In this document: piece after piece, positions 16,429 through 26,349 of the stretch | How positions within the stretch are numbered: the first letter of the stretch is position 1 | How the letters are laid out: each line of letters begins with the position of its first letter | NCBI RefSeq assembly: GCF_003443895.1 | Contig: NZ_QQOA01000006.1 | Coordinates: 124,001-188,000, forward strand | DNA length: 64,000 bases | Origin: Paraburkholderia phosphatilytica | GTDB taxonomy: Bacteria; Pseudomonadota; Gammaproteobacteria; Burkholderiales; Burkholderiaceae | Direction of reading: 5' to 3' | The notes under the pieces: model-generated | Seen by the model: only the letters and a program-made list of their open reading frames with translations | Database searches by the model: none | What the model was told of the DNA's origin: nothing | Made by a program: the position numbers and the translations under genes

Positions 16429-17970
16429 TCAGGCCGGCAGCGCGAAGCTCGAGATCGCTTCGCGCAGCACGGTCGCCTGATCGCGCAGCGAATGCGCGGC
16501 GGCCGCGGCCTGTTCGACGAGCGCGGCGTTCTGCTGCGTCACCTGATCCATTTCGCCCACCGCGCGGTTGACCTGCTCGATGCCGGCGCTCTGTTCGCGC
16601 GACGCCTGGCTGATCTCGTCGAGGATGCCCGTCACGCGGCGCACCGACTGCACGATCTCCGTCATCGTCGAACCGGCGTTCGTCACGAGCGACGCGCCTT
16701 CCTCGACCGTATGCGTCGAGGTCTCGATCAGCGCCTTGATTTCCTTCGCCGCCGTGGCCGAGCGCTGCGCGAGGCTGCGCACTTCCTGCGCGACCACCGC
16801 GAAGCCGCGGCCCTGCTCGCCGGCGCGCGCTGCTTCCACGGCCGCGTTCAGCGCGAGGATGTTGGTCTGGAACGCGATGCCGTCGATCACGCCGATGATG
16901 TCGCCGATCTGCCGCGAACTCGCGGTGATCTCGCCCATCGTGCGGACCACGTCGTCGACCACTTCGCTGCCGCGCGTCGCGACGTCCGCTGCCTGACCCG
17001 CGAGATGCGCGGCCTGCTGCGCGCTCTCGGCGCTCTGGCGCACGTTCGACGTCATCTGGTCCATGCTCGACGCGGTCTGGACGAGCGCGGCGGCCTGCTC
17101 TTCCGTGCGCTGCGACAGGTCGGTGTTGCCCGCGGCGATTTCGTTCGCGCCGACGTTGATGTTCTCCGCGCCGCTGCGCACGCGCGAGATCGTGTCGATC
17201 AGGCCCGCCTGCATCGAGCGCAGCGCGCCCAGCAGGCTGTGTTCGTCGCCGTGCGTGGCCGGCACCTCGTTCGCGAGGTTGCCGCGCGCCATCTGCTGCG
17301 CGGCCGCGAGCGCCACTTCGAGTTCGCCGCCCAGGTCGCGCCGCACGCTGCGCAGCACGGCGACCATCGCGAAGGTCGCCGCGCCGCCGAGCAGCACCGT
17401 GATGCCGAGCCAGCGCAGCACGTCCGCGTAGAACGCGTCCTGCAGGTCGTCCATGTACATGCCGGTGACGAGATACCAGTCCCACGGCGCGAAGCGCAGC
17501 GAGTAGCTGGTCTTCGCGACGGGCTTCTCGCTGCCGGGCTTCGACCACAGATAGTTGACGAAGCCGCCGCCGTCTCCGTTGCCGGCCTTGACGATGTCGA
17601 CGAACAGATGGTTGCCGGCCGGATCGGTGAACTGCGACAGGTTCTTGCCGATGAGTTCAGGCTTGATCGGATGCATCAGCATGACCGACTGCGAATCGTT
17701 GACGGACAGGTAGCCGTCCTTGCCGTAGCGCAGCGCGGACAGATCGGCGAGCGCCTGCTTCTTCGCGTCGTCCTCGCTGATCGTGTGCTGTTGCGACAAC
17801 TGGTAGTAACGGTTGACGATGCTGTTCGCTTCCTGGATCAGCGCGGTCAACTGCCCGCGGCGATCCTCCATCATCGAGGCACGGCTGTGCCACGCACCAA
17901 AGCAGCCGACGATCACCAACCCCACCCATAGCACCGCGATCATTGACGCGAGCTTCTTGTTCAAAGTCAT
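16429..17970 (-). CDS. methyl-accepting chemotaxis protein with single Cache sensor
   Basis: A 513-residue transmembrane chemoreceptor: membrane segment near 8-30, periplasmic sCache_2-type domain (contains YGKDGYLSV and [12 protein letters not shown]), second membrane segment near 190-212, HAMP region, then the long coiled-coil signalling domain with the conserved hairpin tip [20 protein letters not shown]. sCache_2 receptors commonly sense small carboxylates. There is no C-terminal NWETF-type CheR tether. ATG at 17970 is chosen because the next residues form the normal short cytoplasmic tail. Monocistronic; no clear sigma-28 promoter was found for it. Confidence 0.93.
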   Translation of the reverse strand: MTLNKKLASMIAVLWVGLVIVGCFGAWHSRASMMEDRRGQLTALIQEANSIVNRYYQLSQQHTISEDDAKKQALADLSALRYGKDGYLSVNDSQSVMLMHPIKPELIGKNLSQFTDPAGNHLFVDIVKAGNGDGGGFVNYLWSKPGSEKPVAKTSYSLRFAPWDWYLVTGMYMDDLQDAFYADVLRWLGITVLLGGAATFAMVAVLRSVRRDLGGELEVALAAAQQMARGNLANEVPATHGDEHSLLGALRSMQAGLIDTISRVRSGAENINVGANEIAAGNTDLSQRTEEQAAALVQTASSMDQMTSNVRQSAESAQQAAHLAGQAADVATRGSEVVDDVVRTMGEITASSRQIGDIIGVIDGIAFQTNILALNAAVEAARAGEQGRGFAVVAQEVRSLAQRSATAAKEIKALIETSTHTVEEGASLVTNAGSTMTEIVQSVRRVTGILDEISQASREQSAGIEQVNRAVGEMDQVTQQNAALVEQAAAAAHSLRDQATVLREAISSFALPA

Positions 17971-18264
17971 CGTAATTGTCCGTATGTTCGTGCGTTCGTC
18001 GTGGAAAGACAAAAACGCTCTAACCCGTTTACGGCGCGTGGTATGTGGCTTTGCAGCAGGGAAAAACCCGTAGTGATCGGAGGAATCAAGGTGCGGAACG
18101 CCGGCACTTCAAGCTGAGCGATGCGTTGATTGCGGGCGGAGGCAGGGGGACGAGGCGCTGAAGCGCGCCGCGATTCGACGGGCGGGCAGGCGGCGGCGTT
18201 CGCCGCGCGAGCCCGGCATAAGGCGTTGGCTTGCTGCAGGCGGCGCGCGGCCGCCGGGTTGCCG

Positions 18265-18453
18265 CTAGCAGACCGCGACGGCGTCCAGCATGCGCTGTTC
18301 GGTCACCGGGTCTTTGTCGGGTGGCCCTTCAGGCCGCTGCGGCTCGTCGTTGTGATGACCGGGCGACGGCGGCGCGAGCGGATCGCCTTCGGGGTCGCGC
18401 GTCGGGTCCGCAATCGGGTCGGGAACCGGGTTGGTATGCAGATGAAAGCTCAT
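18265..18453 (-). CDS. small proline- and aspartate-rich protein
   Basis: A 62-residue acidic protein full of Pro and Asp (repeats of the kind DPxxDP, PEGPPDKDP), probably disordered. The ATG at 18451-18453 has GAGG at good spacing. No domain is recognisable and no function is offered. A similar short Pro/Asp-rich protein is encoded at 26558-26737, so they may be members of one lineage-restricted family. Confidence 0.6.
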   Translation of the reverse strand: MSFHLHTNPVPDPIADPTRDPEGDPLAPPSPGHHNDEPQRPEGPPDKDPVTEQRMLDAVAVC

Positions 18454-18572
18454 GACGTCGCCTCGATGGTTGCGCCGGGCGGCGCACACCACGCCACCCG
18501 TTTCAGCTTAGTCGCAAATCGCGCGCAGTACAGCGGTTTGCCGCGCAAAAATCGAGCCACATTTCTTTGGCG

Positions 18573-20099
18573 TTACAGCGCCGCTTCCACGGCCACCTGG
18601 CTGCACAGCGCGTCCAGATCGACCAGCATCAGCGTGCCGTGTCCCGGCCGTTCGACGACTTCGTTCATGCAGTGCTTCAGCGCGCCCGCGGCCTGGTTCT
18701 TCACGATCGACGGCACCTTCAGGCGATCCTTGCCGTCGATCGTCACGATATCGTCGACGGAATCGACCACGAGGCCGTACTTGTCGCCTTCGTGCTCGAC
18801 GATCAGCACCTTCGTCGTCTCGATGCTGTCGTATGCCGCCATCCCGAGCATTGCGCGCAGGTCGACCACCGTGACGAGCTCGCGGCGCAGATGCAGCACG
18901 CCGCGCACGATCGCGGGCGAACCCGGCGCGCGCACGATGTCCGGCGAGTAGTCGATTACCTCGCGCAGCTGTTTGATCCGCACGCCGAGCAGATGGTTGA
19001 GGCGGAACGTCACGTAGGTCTCGCGCGGGCCGCGCGCGCGTTCCGCGGATTTGTCCGCGCTGACGCGGCCGCGGAACAGATCGTGGTGACCTTCGGCGAG
19101 CGATGCGAGCTGCGGATGCGCAAAGAGCGCGTCCGGGCTCAGCAGGATGATGCTGTCGCGTCCCTCGATCGTGATGCAGCCGGTGAAGAGCGACACGTGA
19201 CGGCGCGCGTAAGCGGGCATCGGCAGCAGTTCGTCGTCGCGATAGCCGACGATGCTGCTCACCTCGTCCACCATGAAGCCGAAGCGCACGTCGTGCTGCT
19301 TCAGGATCACGACGCGCCGGTCGTCGCCTTCGGTCGTGACCGTAAGTGTCGCATCGACGTGCCGGTGATGATCGACGTCTTCCTGCGAGAGGCCGATCAC
19401 GCGCGCGAAATCGATCACCGGAATCGTGATGCCGCGCAGGTTCAGGAGGCCGATGCACACCGGGTCCGTTAGCGGCGACGGATGCAGCACCGGCACGCGG
19501 ATGATTTCCTGGATCGCTTCCATCGGCAGCGCGAGATTCGCGCCCATCACACGGAACGACACGGTCGGATGGCGCTGCGCCTGTTTCACGCGGCGCCGCG
19601 ACTGCGACTCCAGATGATGCAGATGCGGCACCTCGGGCAGGCCGAGCAGCGCTGCGGCCGAGAGCACCTGCACGATGCGCTCGCCGTCGTCGAGTTTCAG
19701 CGCGCCCGCGATCACGGGCGGATGCCCGTCGCTGTGGTCGAACGTGACGATGTGCGCGGCCGGCACGCGCAGGATCTCGCCCGTCGCGTCGAACAGCAGG
19801 CCGACGCGATATTCGCCGAGCTCGACGATCGCGACCTTGCGCGCGGTGCCGGCGTGATCCGCGGTGCTGTCGGCGGGCATCTTCAGCAGCGGCCGCAGAT
19901 CGACGATCGGGATCAGCGTGCCGCGCAGATTGAACAGGCCGAGCAGATGCGCGGGCGCGAGCGGCACCGGCGTGATCGACGCGGGGTAGTTGACGACTTC
20001 CTGCAATGCGGCGACCGGCAGCGCGAGTTCCGTCTGCGCGATCTGGAACGAGCCGTACAGTTCGACGGCGCCTCGGCTCGACTGGTTGCGGTTTTCCAT
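18573..20099 (-). CDS. triple-CheW-domain chemotaxis coupling protein
   Basis: A 508-residue protein made of three CheW-type domains in a row (about 12-155, 180-345, 365-508), each with the family pattern of a beta-barrel core and LRG-xxIPVIDL-like segment (LFNLRGTLIPIVDL, LLNLRGITIPVIDF, LHLRRELVTVVDL). CheW couples receptors to the CheA kinase; a three-domain version could crosslink several receptors or kinases. It is the last gene of an operon with CheD, CheR and a PAS-PAS receptor, but no CheA is encoded here. Confidence 0.9.
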   Translation of the reverse strand: MENRNQSSRGAVELYGSFQIAQTELALPVAALQEVVNYPASITPVPLAPAHLLGLFNLRGTLIPIVDLRPLLKMPADSTADHAGTARKVAIVELGEYRVGLLFDATGEILRVPAAHIVTFDHSDGHPPVIAGALKLDDGERIVQVLSAAALLGLPEVPHLHHLESQSRRRVKQAQRHPTVSFRVMGANLALPMEAIQEIIRVPVLHPSPLTDPVCIGLLNLRGITIPVIDFARVIGLSQEDVDHHRHVDATLTVTTEGDDRRVVILKQHDVRFGFMVDEVSSIVGYRDDELLPMPAYARRHVSLFTGCITIEGRDSIILLSPDALFAHPQLASLAEGHHDLFRGRVSADKSAERARGPRETYVTFRLNHLLGVRIKQLREVIDYSPDIVRAPGSPAIVRGVLHLRRELVTVVDLRAMLGMAAYDSIETTKVLIVEHEGDKYGLVVDSVDDIVTIDGKDRLKVPSIVKNQAAGALKHCMNEVVERPGHGTLMLVDLDALCSQVAVEAAL

Positions 20100-20144
20100 G
20101 CTGGTTTCGGGTCCGGTTGGCGCGCCGTCGAAGCGGCGCGCGGT

Positions 20145-20630
20145 TTACTGGGGACGGGCGATACGTTTGACCATGTACTGATGCTGCGCGCAGTCGATCG
20201 ACAGTTGCCGCCCGCATTCGCCGCCGACGTCGACGTGCACGACGCGCATGCCCGCCGATTCGAGCAGACGCTGCGCGGTACGCACGTTCTGCTCGCCGAT
20301 CGGGCCGTGACGCGGCGGCGGCGATAGATTCACCATGTTCGCGCCGCCCGCGAGCACCGCTTCGATGCTGCCGCGCGGCGCGCGCTCCGCTTCCATCATC
20401 GCGAGCAGCGCGGGGATCGCGTGCGTCACGTACTTCGCGCCGCGTTCTTCATTCGCGGGTTCGCCGCGCGGCGGCTCCGGCAGCAGACAGTGTGCGAGTC
20501 CGTACAGCGACCGCTCGCGCCACATCAGGCCGATGCCGACGCACGAACCGAGGATCGCGCGCAGCACGTCCTGACCGCTGCCGACCGCGAGCTGGCACAT
20601 CCGGACCTGCACGTCGCGTGCGTTATCCAA
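20145..20630 (-). CDS. cheD: chemoreceptor glutamine deamidase CheD
   Basis: About 161 residues. The catalytic triad of CheD is visible: Cys30 in ILGSCVGI, His47 in GLAHCLLP and Thr69 in KYVTHAI. CheD deamidates specific Gln residues of receptors and in some bacteria binds CheC. The start is difficult: a TTG at 20628-20630 has GGAG eight bases upstream and overlaps the cheR stop by a few bases; a GTG at 20612 and an ATG at 20600 are alternatives. In the PAS-receptor/cheR/cheD/cheW operon. Confidence 0.88.
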   Translation of the reverse strand: MDNARDVQVRMCQLAVGSGQDVLRAILGSCVGIGLMWRERSLYGLAHCLLPEPPRGEPANEERGAKYVTHAIPALLAMMEAERAPRGSIEAVLAGGANMVNLSPPPRHGPIGEQNVRTAQRLLESAGMRVVHVDVGGECGRQLSIDCAQHQYMVKRIARPQ

Positions 20631-21465
20631 GCGTGGCTCCGTTGGAATGGCCGTTGCGATAGATGAGCGGCTGCTCGAACACGAAGCCTGTGTCGAAGCG
20701 CGACAGCGACTCCGATTCACCGACGATCAACACACCCTGCGGCACGAGCGCGCGACGCACGTTTTCGAGCACGGCCAGTTGCCCGTCCGCATCGAAGTAG
20801 ATCAGCACGTTGCGCAGGAACGCGAGATCGTGCGTGCCGAGCTCGCGCGGCGATGCATACAGGTTGTGCTGGCGGAAGCTGACGTTCGCACGCAGCGTGC
20901 CGTTCGCCGTGAAGCCGTCGTCGCGCGGGGTGAAATACTTCTGCAGCAGATGCGGATGCGCCTGCTTCAGCCCCTCGGCGCTACGGCCGCGAAAGTGCGC
21001 GTTGCACGCATCGCGCACGATCGCCTCCGAGATGTCGGTGCCGAGAATGCGATAGCGAAACGACGGATGCCGCGCGCGGAACTCCTCGCACAGCATCGCC
21101 GCCGAATACGCTTCCTCGCCGCTCGACGACGCCGCGGACCACAGCCGCAGCGTGCCTTGCGGATTCCCTGCGAACCACGCCGGCAGGAACTGCGTGCCGA
21201 AGTAGTCCCACACGCGCGGCGTGCGGAAGAACGACGTCTCGTTGGTCGTGACGAGATCGATGAAATCCGTCACCTCGGCGGGCTTCGCCTCGAGCACCTG
21301 CAGATAGTCGCGATAGCCCGGCAGTTCCAGCGCGCGGATACGGCGCCGCAGGCGACCTTCCAGCATCGCCCACTTGCGCTCGTTCATCACGATGCCGGTA
21401 TGACGGCGCACCTGCTCGAACAGCGCGAGCCGGGTCGCCTGATCGGCGTCACGGTCGAAAGACAC
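20623..21465 (-). CDS. cheR: chemotaxis protein methyltransferase CheR
   Basis: A 280-residue CheR: an N-terminal helical domain (about 12-70), the NETSFFR motif, then a SAM-binding fold with the LWSAASSSGEEAYS motif and FLRNVLIYF. It methylates glutamates in chemoreceptors using S-adenosylmethionine. Translation starts at a GTG with AGGAG seven bases upstream. It sits directly after the soluble receptor gene and overlaps or abuts cheD. Confidence 0.95.
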   Translation of the reverse strand: MSFDRDADQATRLALFEQVRRHTGIVMNERKWAMLEGRLRRRIRALELPGYRDYLQVLEAKPAEVTDFIDLVTTNETSFFRTPRVWDYFGTQFLPAWFAGNPQGTLRLWSAASSSGEEAYSAAMLCEEFRARHPSFRYRILGTDISEAIVRDACNAHFRGRSAEGLKQAHPHLLQKYFTPRDDGFTANGTLRANVSFRQHNLYASPRELGTHDLAFLRNVLIYFDADGQLAVLENVRRALVPQGVLIVGESESLSRFDTGFVFEQPLIYRNGHSNGATLG

Positions 21466-21477
21466 ACTGCGCTCCTG

Positions 21478-23175
21478 TCAAACTACGAAGCGCGCGACCG
21501 TCTGGTCGAGTGTTTCCGCACCTTGCGACAACGTGGCGGTTGCACGGGCGATCGAATCGCACGCGGCGGCGGATTTCTCCGTCTCCTCGGCAACCTGCTG
21601 GATCGCGGTGCTGACCTCGCGCGCGGCAATCGACTGCTCTTCCGCGCCGCACGAGATTTCGGAGATCGCCTGGGTGGTGCGGCCGACGCCGGTCGCGATG
21701 CGCTCGAACGCATCGCCTGCCTGCTTCGAGATTTCGCTGCCTTGAGCCACGCGCTTGACCGACTCGTTGATCAGCTTCGAGATTTCCTTGGTGGCCTGCG
21801 ACGAGCGCTCGGCGAGCTTGCGCACTTCGTCCGCGACCACCGAGAAGCCGAGGCCGTGTTCGCCGGCGCGCGCCGCTTCGATCGCGGCATTGAACGCGAG
21901 CAGGTTGGTCTGGCTCGCGATCTCGCCGATCACCTTGATGATCTCGCTGATGTCTTCCGACGACTTGTTGATCAGCTCCATCGATTCGATCGAACGCGCG
22001 ATCGCCTTCTGGCCGCGCTCGGCTTCCTGCTGTGTGTCCTTCGCGAGCTGGTCGGCGTTGCGCGAGTTTTCCGCGATCGAGTTGATCGCGGCGGTCAGTT
22101 CCTCGACCGATGCGTTCATCTCCTCGACGGTCGCGCCGAGCAGCTGCGCGCCGCTCGACACGGTATTCGCGCGGCCCGAGATGTCCTGCGACGAGCTGGA
22201 GAAATCCGTCGCCGACGTGACGATCTTGCCGATCACGCCGCGCAGGTCGCCCATCATGTGCTTGATGCCGCCCGCGAGCTGGTCGATCGGGTCGTTGCCG
22301 GCCGCGTCGATCGCGCCCGTCAGGTCGCCGGCTGCCGCGCGGTTCACGGTGGCGAGCAAGGCTTCGACCTTGCGCTGATCTTCTTCCGCGCGGCGTTTCA
22401 CGAGCTCTTCGAGCTCGACCTGCGCGGTCACGTCGGTCGCGAACTTCACGACCTTCTCGAGGCGGCCGCGGATGTCGTAGATCGGGTTGTACGTCGCCTG
22501 GATCCACACGACGCGACCGCCGCGGCCAACACGGCGGTAACGGCCAGCGTCGAACTCGCCGCGGTTGAGCTTTTCCCAGAACGCCTTGTATTCCGGGCTC
22601 GCCGCGTAGACGTCGTCGCAGAACATGCGGTGATGCTTGCCCTGAATGTCTTCGAGGCGATAGCCGACGGTGTCGAGGAAGTTCTGGTTCGCGCTGCGCA
22701 CGATGCCCGTCAGATCGAATTCGATCACGGCCTGCGCGCGATCGACCGCGCGCACCTTGCCTTCGTATTCGGCGTTCTGCTGGCGCGACGCGGTGACGTC
22801 GGTCGCGAACTTGATGACCTTGTAGGGCTTGCCGTTGTCGTCGAACACCGGGTTATACGATGCGTTGATCCAGATCTCGCGTCCGCCGCGGCCAAGCCGC
22901 AGATATTCGCCGTGATCGAACTCGCCGCGGCCGAGCCGTTCCCAGAACTGCCGGTACTCGATGCTTTCCGCATGCGCGGGTTCGCAGAACATCCGGTGGT
23001 GCTGGCCGCGCACTTCGTCGAGCGTATAGCCCAGGGTCTTCAGGAAGTTGTCGTTCGCATGCAGGATGATGCCGTTCAGGTCGAACTCGATGACGGCCTG
23101 GACGCGGTTAAGCGCAATGCTGACGGCACGCAGCTCATGCAGCTCGAGACTGCGTTCGGTATTCGTGTGTTCCAT
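21478..23175 (-). CDS. soluble PAS-PAS methyl-accepting chemotaxis protein
   Basis: A 565-residue receptor without membrane segments. Two PAS/PAC repeats (about 10-130 and 140-255, very alike, each with HHRMFC and GRGG..W motifs) precede the coiled-coil signalling domain with the tip [26 protein letters not shown]. It resembles Aer-2/BdlA-type energy or redox sensors; ligands could be haem or FAD, which sequence alone cannot settle. ATG with GAGGAG upstream. First gene of an operon with cheR, cheD and a triple CheW gene, behind a sigma-28 promoter. Confidence 0.93.
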   Translation of the reverse strand: MEHTNTERSLELHELRAVSIALNRVQAVIEFDLNGIILHANDNFLKTLGYTLDEVRGQHHRMFCEPAHAESIEYRQFWERLGRGEFDHGEYLRLGRGGREIWINASYNPVFDDNGKPYKVIKFATDVTASRQQNAEYEGKVRAVDRAQAVIEFDLTGIVRSANQNFLDTVGYRLEDIQGKHHRMFCDDVYAASPEYKAFWEKLNRGEFDAGRYRRVGRGGRVVWIQATYNPIYDIRGRLEKVVKFATDVTAQVELEELVKRRAEEDQRKVEALLATVNRAAAGDLTGAIDAAGNDPIDQLAGGIKHMMGDLRGVIGKIVTSATDFSSSSQDISGRANTVSSGAQLLGATVEEMNASVEELTAAINSIAENSRNADQLAKDTQQEAERGQKAIARSIESMELINKSSEDISEIIKVIGEIASQTNLLAFNAAIEAARAGEHGLGFSVVADEVRKLAERSSQATKEISKLINESVKRVAQGSEISKQAGDAFERIATGVGRTTQAISEISCGAEEQSIAAREVSTAIQQVAEETEKSAAACDSIARATATLSQGAETLDQTVARFVV

Positions 23176-23335
23176 CGCGTTCTCCTCGTTGAACGGACGA
23201 TATTGGCGGGATGCAGACGGACGCGGCGCTGCCGCTCTCCGGATGCACGTTTCTCTCGGTGTTGTATTGGCGTATCAGGCGCGGCGTACCGCACGCGGGC
23301 CCCTGCTCCCGCGATATCGCCAGCACCTTTCGACG

Positions 23336-23363
23336 TTATCGGCCGGGGCGGATTTAACCTTTA
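23336..23363 (-). promoter_or_regulatory. sigma-28 (FliA) promoter of the chemosensory operon
   Basis: On the minus strand TAAAG-N15-GCCGATAA: the -10 GCCGATAA occupies 23336-23343 and the -35 TAAA 23360-23363. This matches the flagellar sigma consensus exactly in the -10. It lies about 160 bases upstream of the PAS-PAS receptor start. The rest of 23176-23549 shows no gene. Confidence 0.8.
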
Positions 23364-23549
23364 TACCGATGCGACAGATCGGCGTGGCCGCGGCGCGCGA
23401 AAGCTGCCGGAATACACGACCACGGGAGTGAAATCGTCCACCTGAGGGTGGCGCGAGCGCGTGAACGCGGAGCTGGGGGACAGAAAACCGGCTGAAGCTT
23501 GCGGAATGGGGTTCGGGTACTGATTTGCCGTGGTTGCCGTGACCGCGCT

Positions 23550-24800
23550 TCAACCGTTCGATGCGACGTTCGCTTCGCCCGCTTGCCGGTTCCTGCGCTT
23601 CGCCGCGAACATCGACGCGACGGTGACCACGCCGCCAAGCGCGCCCATGCCGAGCGCGATGGCCGTGACGACGAGACTCACGCGCCCATGCGACGAGAAC
23701 AGACCGACGAGCAGCCCCGCGAGCGGCTGCGTGAGGTTGTTCAGCGAGATTACGACGCCCGTGGTCTTGCCGTAGTCCTTCGGCGGAATGATCTGCTGGC
23801 GCGCGCTGCGGATGTACACGTTGAACATCTTGTCGAAACCTGTGACCAGCAGGAAGCCCACCACGTAGACCCACGCCGACGGGCTCGTGCCCGCGATCAG
23901 TCCGCCCGCGAAGATCGCCGAGAACGACATCAGCCCCAGCAGCCTGCGCGAGATCGTGGTGCGCGCGATCGCGAACAGAATCGCGATCGTCGCGACTGCG
24001 CCGGCCGCCTGCAGCACGCCGTAGAACGTGCCCGACTGCCCGTGCACGCCGGTCACCATCGCCGCCGACGTCGCGAGCGTGACGCCGATCACGAGATTCT
24101 CCGCCGCCGCGAGCAGCACGAGCCGCCCGAGCCCCGGCAGCCGCACAACGTTGACGAGCGCGGTGCGGATCGGATGCGTCCAGTGCGCGGGCGCGGCTTC
24201 GGGCGCGTGGAGGTCGAACGTGCCAGTGCGCTGCCAGAGTGTGGTCGCGGCATCCGCGGTGAGGAACAGCAGCGCGGTCGCGGCCACGACGAACTCCCAG
24301 CGCATCCAGCCGAGCAGCAGCGCCGCGAGCATCGGCCCAAGTACGACGCCAAGTTGCTCCGCGAGTTGCGACCACGACAGCACGCGTTCAAAGCGATGCG
24401 TCTTGAATACCTGCGGCAACAGCACTTCACGCGCGACGAGTCCCTGGCTCGTGAACACGCCGCAGAACGCGGACAGCGCAATCAGCCAGCCGATCCCGCC
24501 GATCGCGGCGAAGCCCACGATGCCGCCGAGACACGCAAGCGCGCGATAGAGCTGGCTCAGGCGCAGCACCTTGATCGGCGACACGCGGTCGCACAGCGCG
24601 CCGCAGACCGGGAACACCAGATAGCGCGGCAGCGCTTCGATGAAGAACGCGATGCCGGACCACGTGGCCTGATGCGTGGTCTGGAAGACGACGAGCGGAA
24701 CGAGGAACAGCAGGATCTGGTCGGCGAGCCGTGCGAGGAACAGCGAGCTGAAGAACGCCGGGTAGTGAAGCGAGGCGGGGAGAGAGGCGGCTCGACGCAT
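23550..24800 (-). CDS. MFS transporter (efflux type)
   Basis: A 416-residue major facilitator protein with about 12 hydrophobic segments. The loop sequence GALCDRVSPIK after helix 2 fits the MFS motif, and the overall style is like enterobactin-exporter/MFS_3 efflux proteins. The ATG at 24798-24800 is preferred because upstream in-frame sequence is Arg-rich and unlike protein. Transcribed alone. Exported compound unknown. Confidence 0.85.
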   Translation of the reverse strand: MRRAASLPASLHYPAFFSSLFLARLADQILLFLVPLVVFQTTHQATWSGIAFFIEALPRYLVFPVCGALCDRVSPIKVLRLSQLYRALACLGGIVGFAAIGGIGWLIALSAFCGVFTSQGLVAREVLLPQVFKTHRFERVLSWSQLAEQLGVVLGPMLAALLLGWMRWEFVVAATALLFLTADAATTLWQRTGTFDLHAPEAAPAHWTHPIRTALVNVVRLPGLGRLVLLAAAENLVIGVTLATSAAMVTGVHGQSGTFYGVLQAAGAVATIAILFAIARTTISRRLLGLMSFSAIFAGGLIAGTSPSAWVYVVGFLLVTGFDKMFNVYIRSARQQIIPPKDYGKTTGVVISLNNLTQPLAGLLVGLFSSHGRVSLVVTAIALGMGALGGVVTVASMFAAKRRNRQAGEANVASNG

Positions 24801-24880
24801 GAGGGCGGCGCACGGAAGGGGATAACGGACGTTATCACACGTGCGCCGCCGCCCGGCACCGACCGGCCCCGCTGCGATGC

Positions 24881-25015
24881 TTACGGCCGCAGCAGATCGA
24901 ACCCGCCCAGCACGACGACGCCGGAGAGCACGATCATCGCGGGCGAATGCTGGCCGAAATACAGGATCGCGGCGGCCAGCCAGCTCGCGACGCAAAACGC
25001 TCCGATGCGTGCCAT
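24881..25015 (-). CDS. 44-residue single-span membrane peptide
   Basis: A short protein beginning MARIGAFCVASWLAAAILYF, with one or two hydrophobic stretches and ending in FDLLRP. The ATG has GAGGAG at ideal spacing, which is the main support for it being a gene. It lies ten bases after the tautomerase gene and could be its operon partner. Function unknown. Confidence 0.55.
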   Translation of the reverse strand: MARIGAFCVASWLAAAILYFGQHSPAMIVLSGVVVLGGFDLLRP

Positions 25016-25025
25016 CGCAGGCTCC

Positions 25026-25418
25026 TCAACGGTGGTGATAACGGTATTCCTGCGTCTTGCCGCCATAACCGTAGGAAGCGGCGCGCACATCCTGCACGTA
25101 GATGTAGCTTTCTTCGTGCAGATTGCCGAGCAGGTGTTCGAAGGCCGCGAAGACTTCCGCGATGTAGCGGGCCTTCTCGTCCTTCGTGTTGGTTTCGTCG
25201 GTGATCTTGATGTCGAAGTAGAGGCTGCTTTTGTTCTGCTCCGACAGCGTTCTGCCGCCGACGATCCAGTCGTCCGGATCGACGTAGTCGATCGCGATCG
25301 CGGTGAGGTTGGGATCCTTCCCGAGAATGCGCGTGGTCAGTTCGAGCAGGATGGACGCAATTTTACCGGTCATTTCCGGCGACTTCTTTGCAGCGACTTT
25401 CACGTTGAGAATAGGCAT
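25026..25418 (-). CDS. tautomerase-superfamily protein (4-oxalocrotonate tautomerase type)
   Basis: A 130-residue protein beginning MPILNVKV. The Met-Pro start matters: after Met removal Pro1 is the catalytic base of this superfamily. The ATG at 25416-25418 with GGAGG upstream is therefore chosen over a start four residues earlier. Length matches the larger tautomerase_3-like group. Substrate unknown, perhaps an aromatic breakdown intermediate. A site resembling the operator of the neighbouring MarR gene lies just upstream. Confidence 0.87.
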   Translation of the reverse strand: MPILNVKVAAKKSPEMTGKIASILLELTTRILGKDPNLTAIAIDYVDPDDWIVGGRTLSEQNKSSLYFDIKITDETNTKDEKARYIAEVFAAFEHLLGNLHEESYIYVQDVRAASYGYGGKTQEYRYHHR

Positions 25419-25433
25419 CGCGACCTCCATTGA

Positions 25434-25448
25434 TTAGCTATGCAACTA
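25434..25448. promoter_or_regulatory. MarR-type operator ahead of the tautomerase gene
   Basis: TTAGCTATGCAACTA, 16 bases upstream of the tautomerase start, matches 14 of 15 bases of the site ahead of the MarR gene (25912-25926). Confidence 0.65.
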
Positions 25449-25470
25449 TCGGTGAATGAAAAAAGCACGC

Positions 25471-25887
25471 TCAATCCAGTACCGAACGCGCTTTGCGGAT
25501 CTTCTGGACGGTGTCCACGAATGCCGGGCCGCCCATCTGCTTCTTCAATCTCGCGGTGACGTCGCCGCTCGCGTCGTTCAACGGCCGCTTGATGGCCACC
25601 GCTTCCGCCGTAGGGAAGATCGCGACCTCGCGGCCGTCGCCTTCAGTGCGGCGCCGTTCGATGTAGCCCCGCGCTTCGAGGCCATCCAGCGCGCGGGTTG
25701 CCGTGGGTCGCGCGATGGACAGCTCGTCGGACAGCTCCCGTTGCAGCATGCCTGGGCGATCGAGAATCGCGCGCAGCATGAAGCCTTGCGGCGGCGTGAC
25801 GCCGAATGGCTCGAAGGCTTCGGTCCATTCGCGCTCGAGACGCCGTGCCAGTGCCGACGTGTTGAAGTAAAGGCATTGATCGAACAT
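25471..25887 (-). CDS. MarR-family transcriptional regulator
   Basis: A 138-residue winged-helix repressor: helix-turn-helix at about 48-72 (QRELSDELSIARPTATRAL) and wing region ERRRTEGDGREV. MarR proteins are ligand-relieved dimeric repressors. It lies on the same strand just before the tautomerase gene, and both promoters share the element TTAGCTWTGCAACTA, so self-control and control of the tautomerase are likely (inference). Confidence 0.9.
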   Translation of the reverse strand: MFDQCLYFNTSALARRLEREWTEAFEPFGVTPPQGFMLRAILDRPGMLQRELSDELSIARPTATRALDGLEARGYIERRRTEGDGREVAIFPTAEAVAIKRPLNDASGDVTARLKKQMGGPAFVDTVQKIRKARSVLD

Positions 25888-25908
25888 GGACCTGACTATA
25901 GTCGCAAA

Positions 25909-25926
25909 TAGTTAGCTTTGCAACTA
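25909..25926. promoter_or_regulatory. MarR-type operator at the regulator's own promoter
   Basis: TAGTTAGCTTTGCAACTA has TAGTT/AACTA arms and shares its core with the tautomerase site. It begins 22 bases upstream of the marR start. Confidence 0.7.
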
Positions 25927-26037
25927 CTTGCGTGTGCTTTTTTTCGCTTCGGGGACGAGGGCGTGAGTGAACACCGTGGCGACGGTCGCCACCACGGTTC
26001 GACGGCTCGATACTCGATGCGCCAGATAGCGCCGCAG

Positions 26038-26349
26038 TCAGTCGACGATCTGCAGCTGGTCGAGATCGTACGCGGACGGTGCGGGCGAGGCGGTGGCAGC
26101 GGAAGTGCGGCGAGGTCGCCTGGCGAGCGCCGGCGGCGGCACGCGCAGCGCGGCGGAGGTCTGCCCGAGGGCGAGTAGCGCGTCGCTGAGTTTTTTCACG
26201 CGCGCACGTTGCGTCGGCAACGTGGCGGCCCCGGTGAGTGCGGCGACGCGAGCTTGCCAGTACGCAAGCGGAATCGGATCGTTGAGGCCGATGCGCGCGA
26301 CGATGAACTCGAGGTGCGTCAGTTCTTTTTCGAGTGTGCGATGGTTCAT
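26038..26349 (-). CDS. conserved hypothetical protein, 103 residues
   Basis: A short cytoplasmic protein with an N-terminal helical half (ELTHLEFIVARI..YWQARVAAL) and a Pro/Ala/Arg-rich tail. No domain is recognised. Weak ribosome site, but base composition by codon position fits a gene. Role unknown. Confidence 0.55.
   Translation of the reverse strand: MNHRTLEKELTHLEFIVARIGLNDPIPLAYWQARVAALTGAATLPTQRARVKKLSDALLALGQTSAALRVPPPALARRPRRTSAATASPAPSAYDLDQLQIVD

Noticed and set aside
20647..23445. Open frame of over 900 codons on the plus strand across the chemosensory operon
   Set aside because: It is antisense to cheR and the PAS-PAS receptor, Arg/Ala-rich, and has no recognisable motif. High GC creates such shadow frames.
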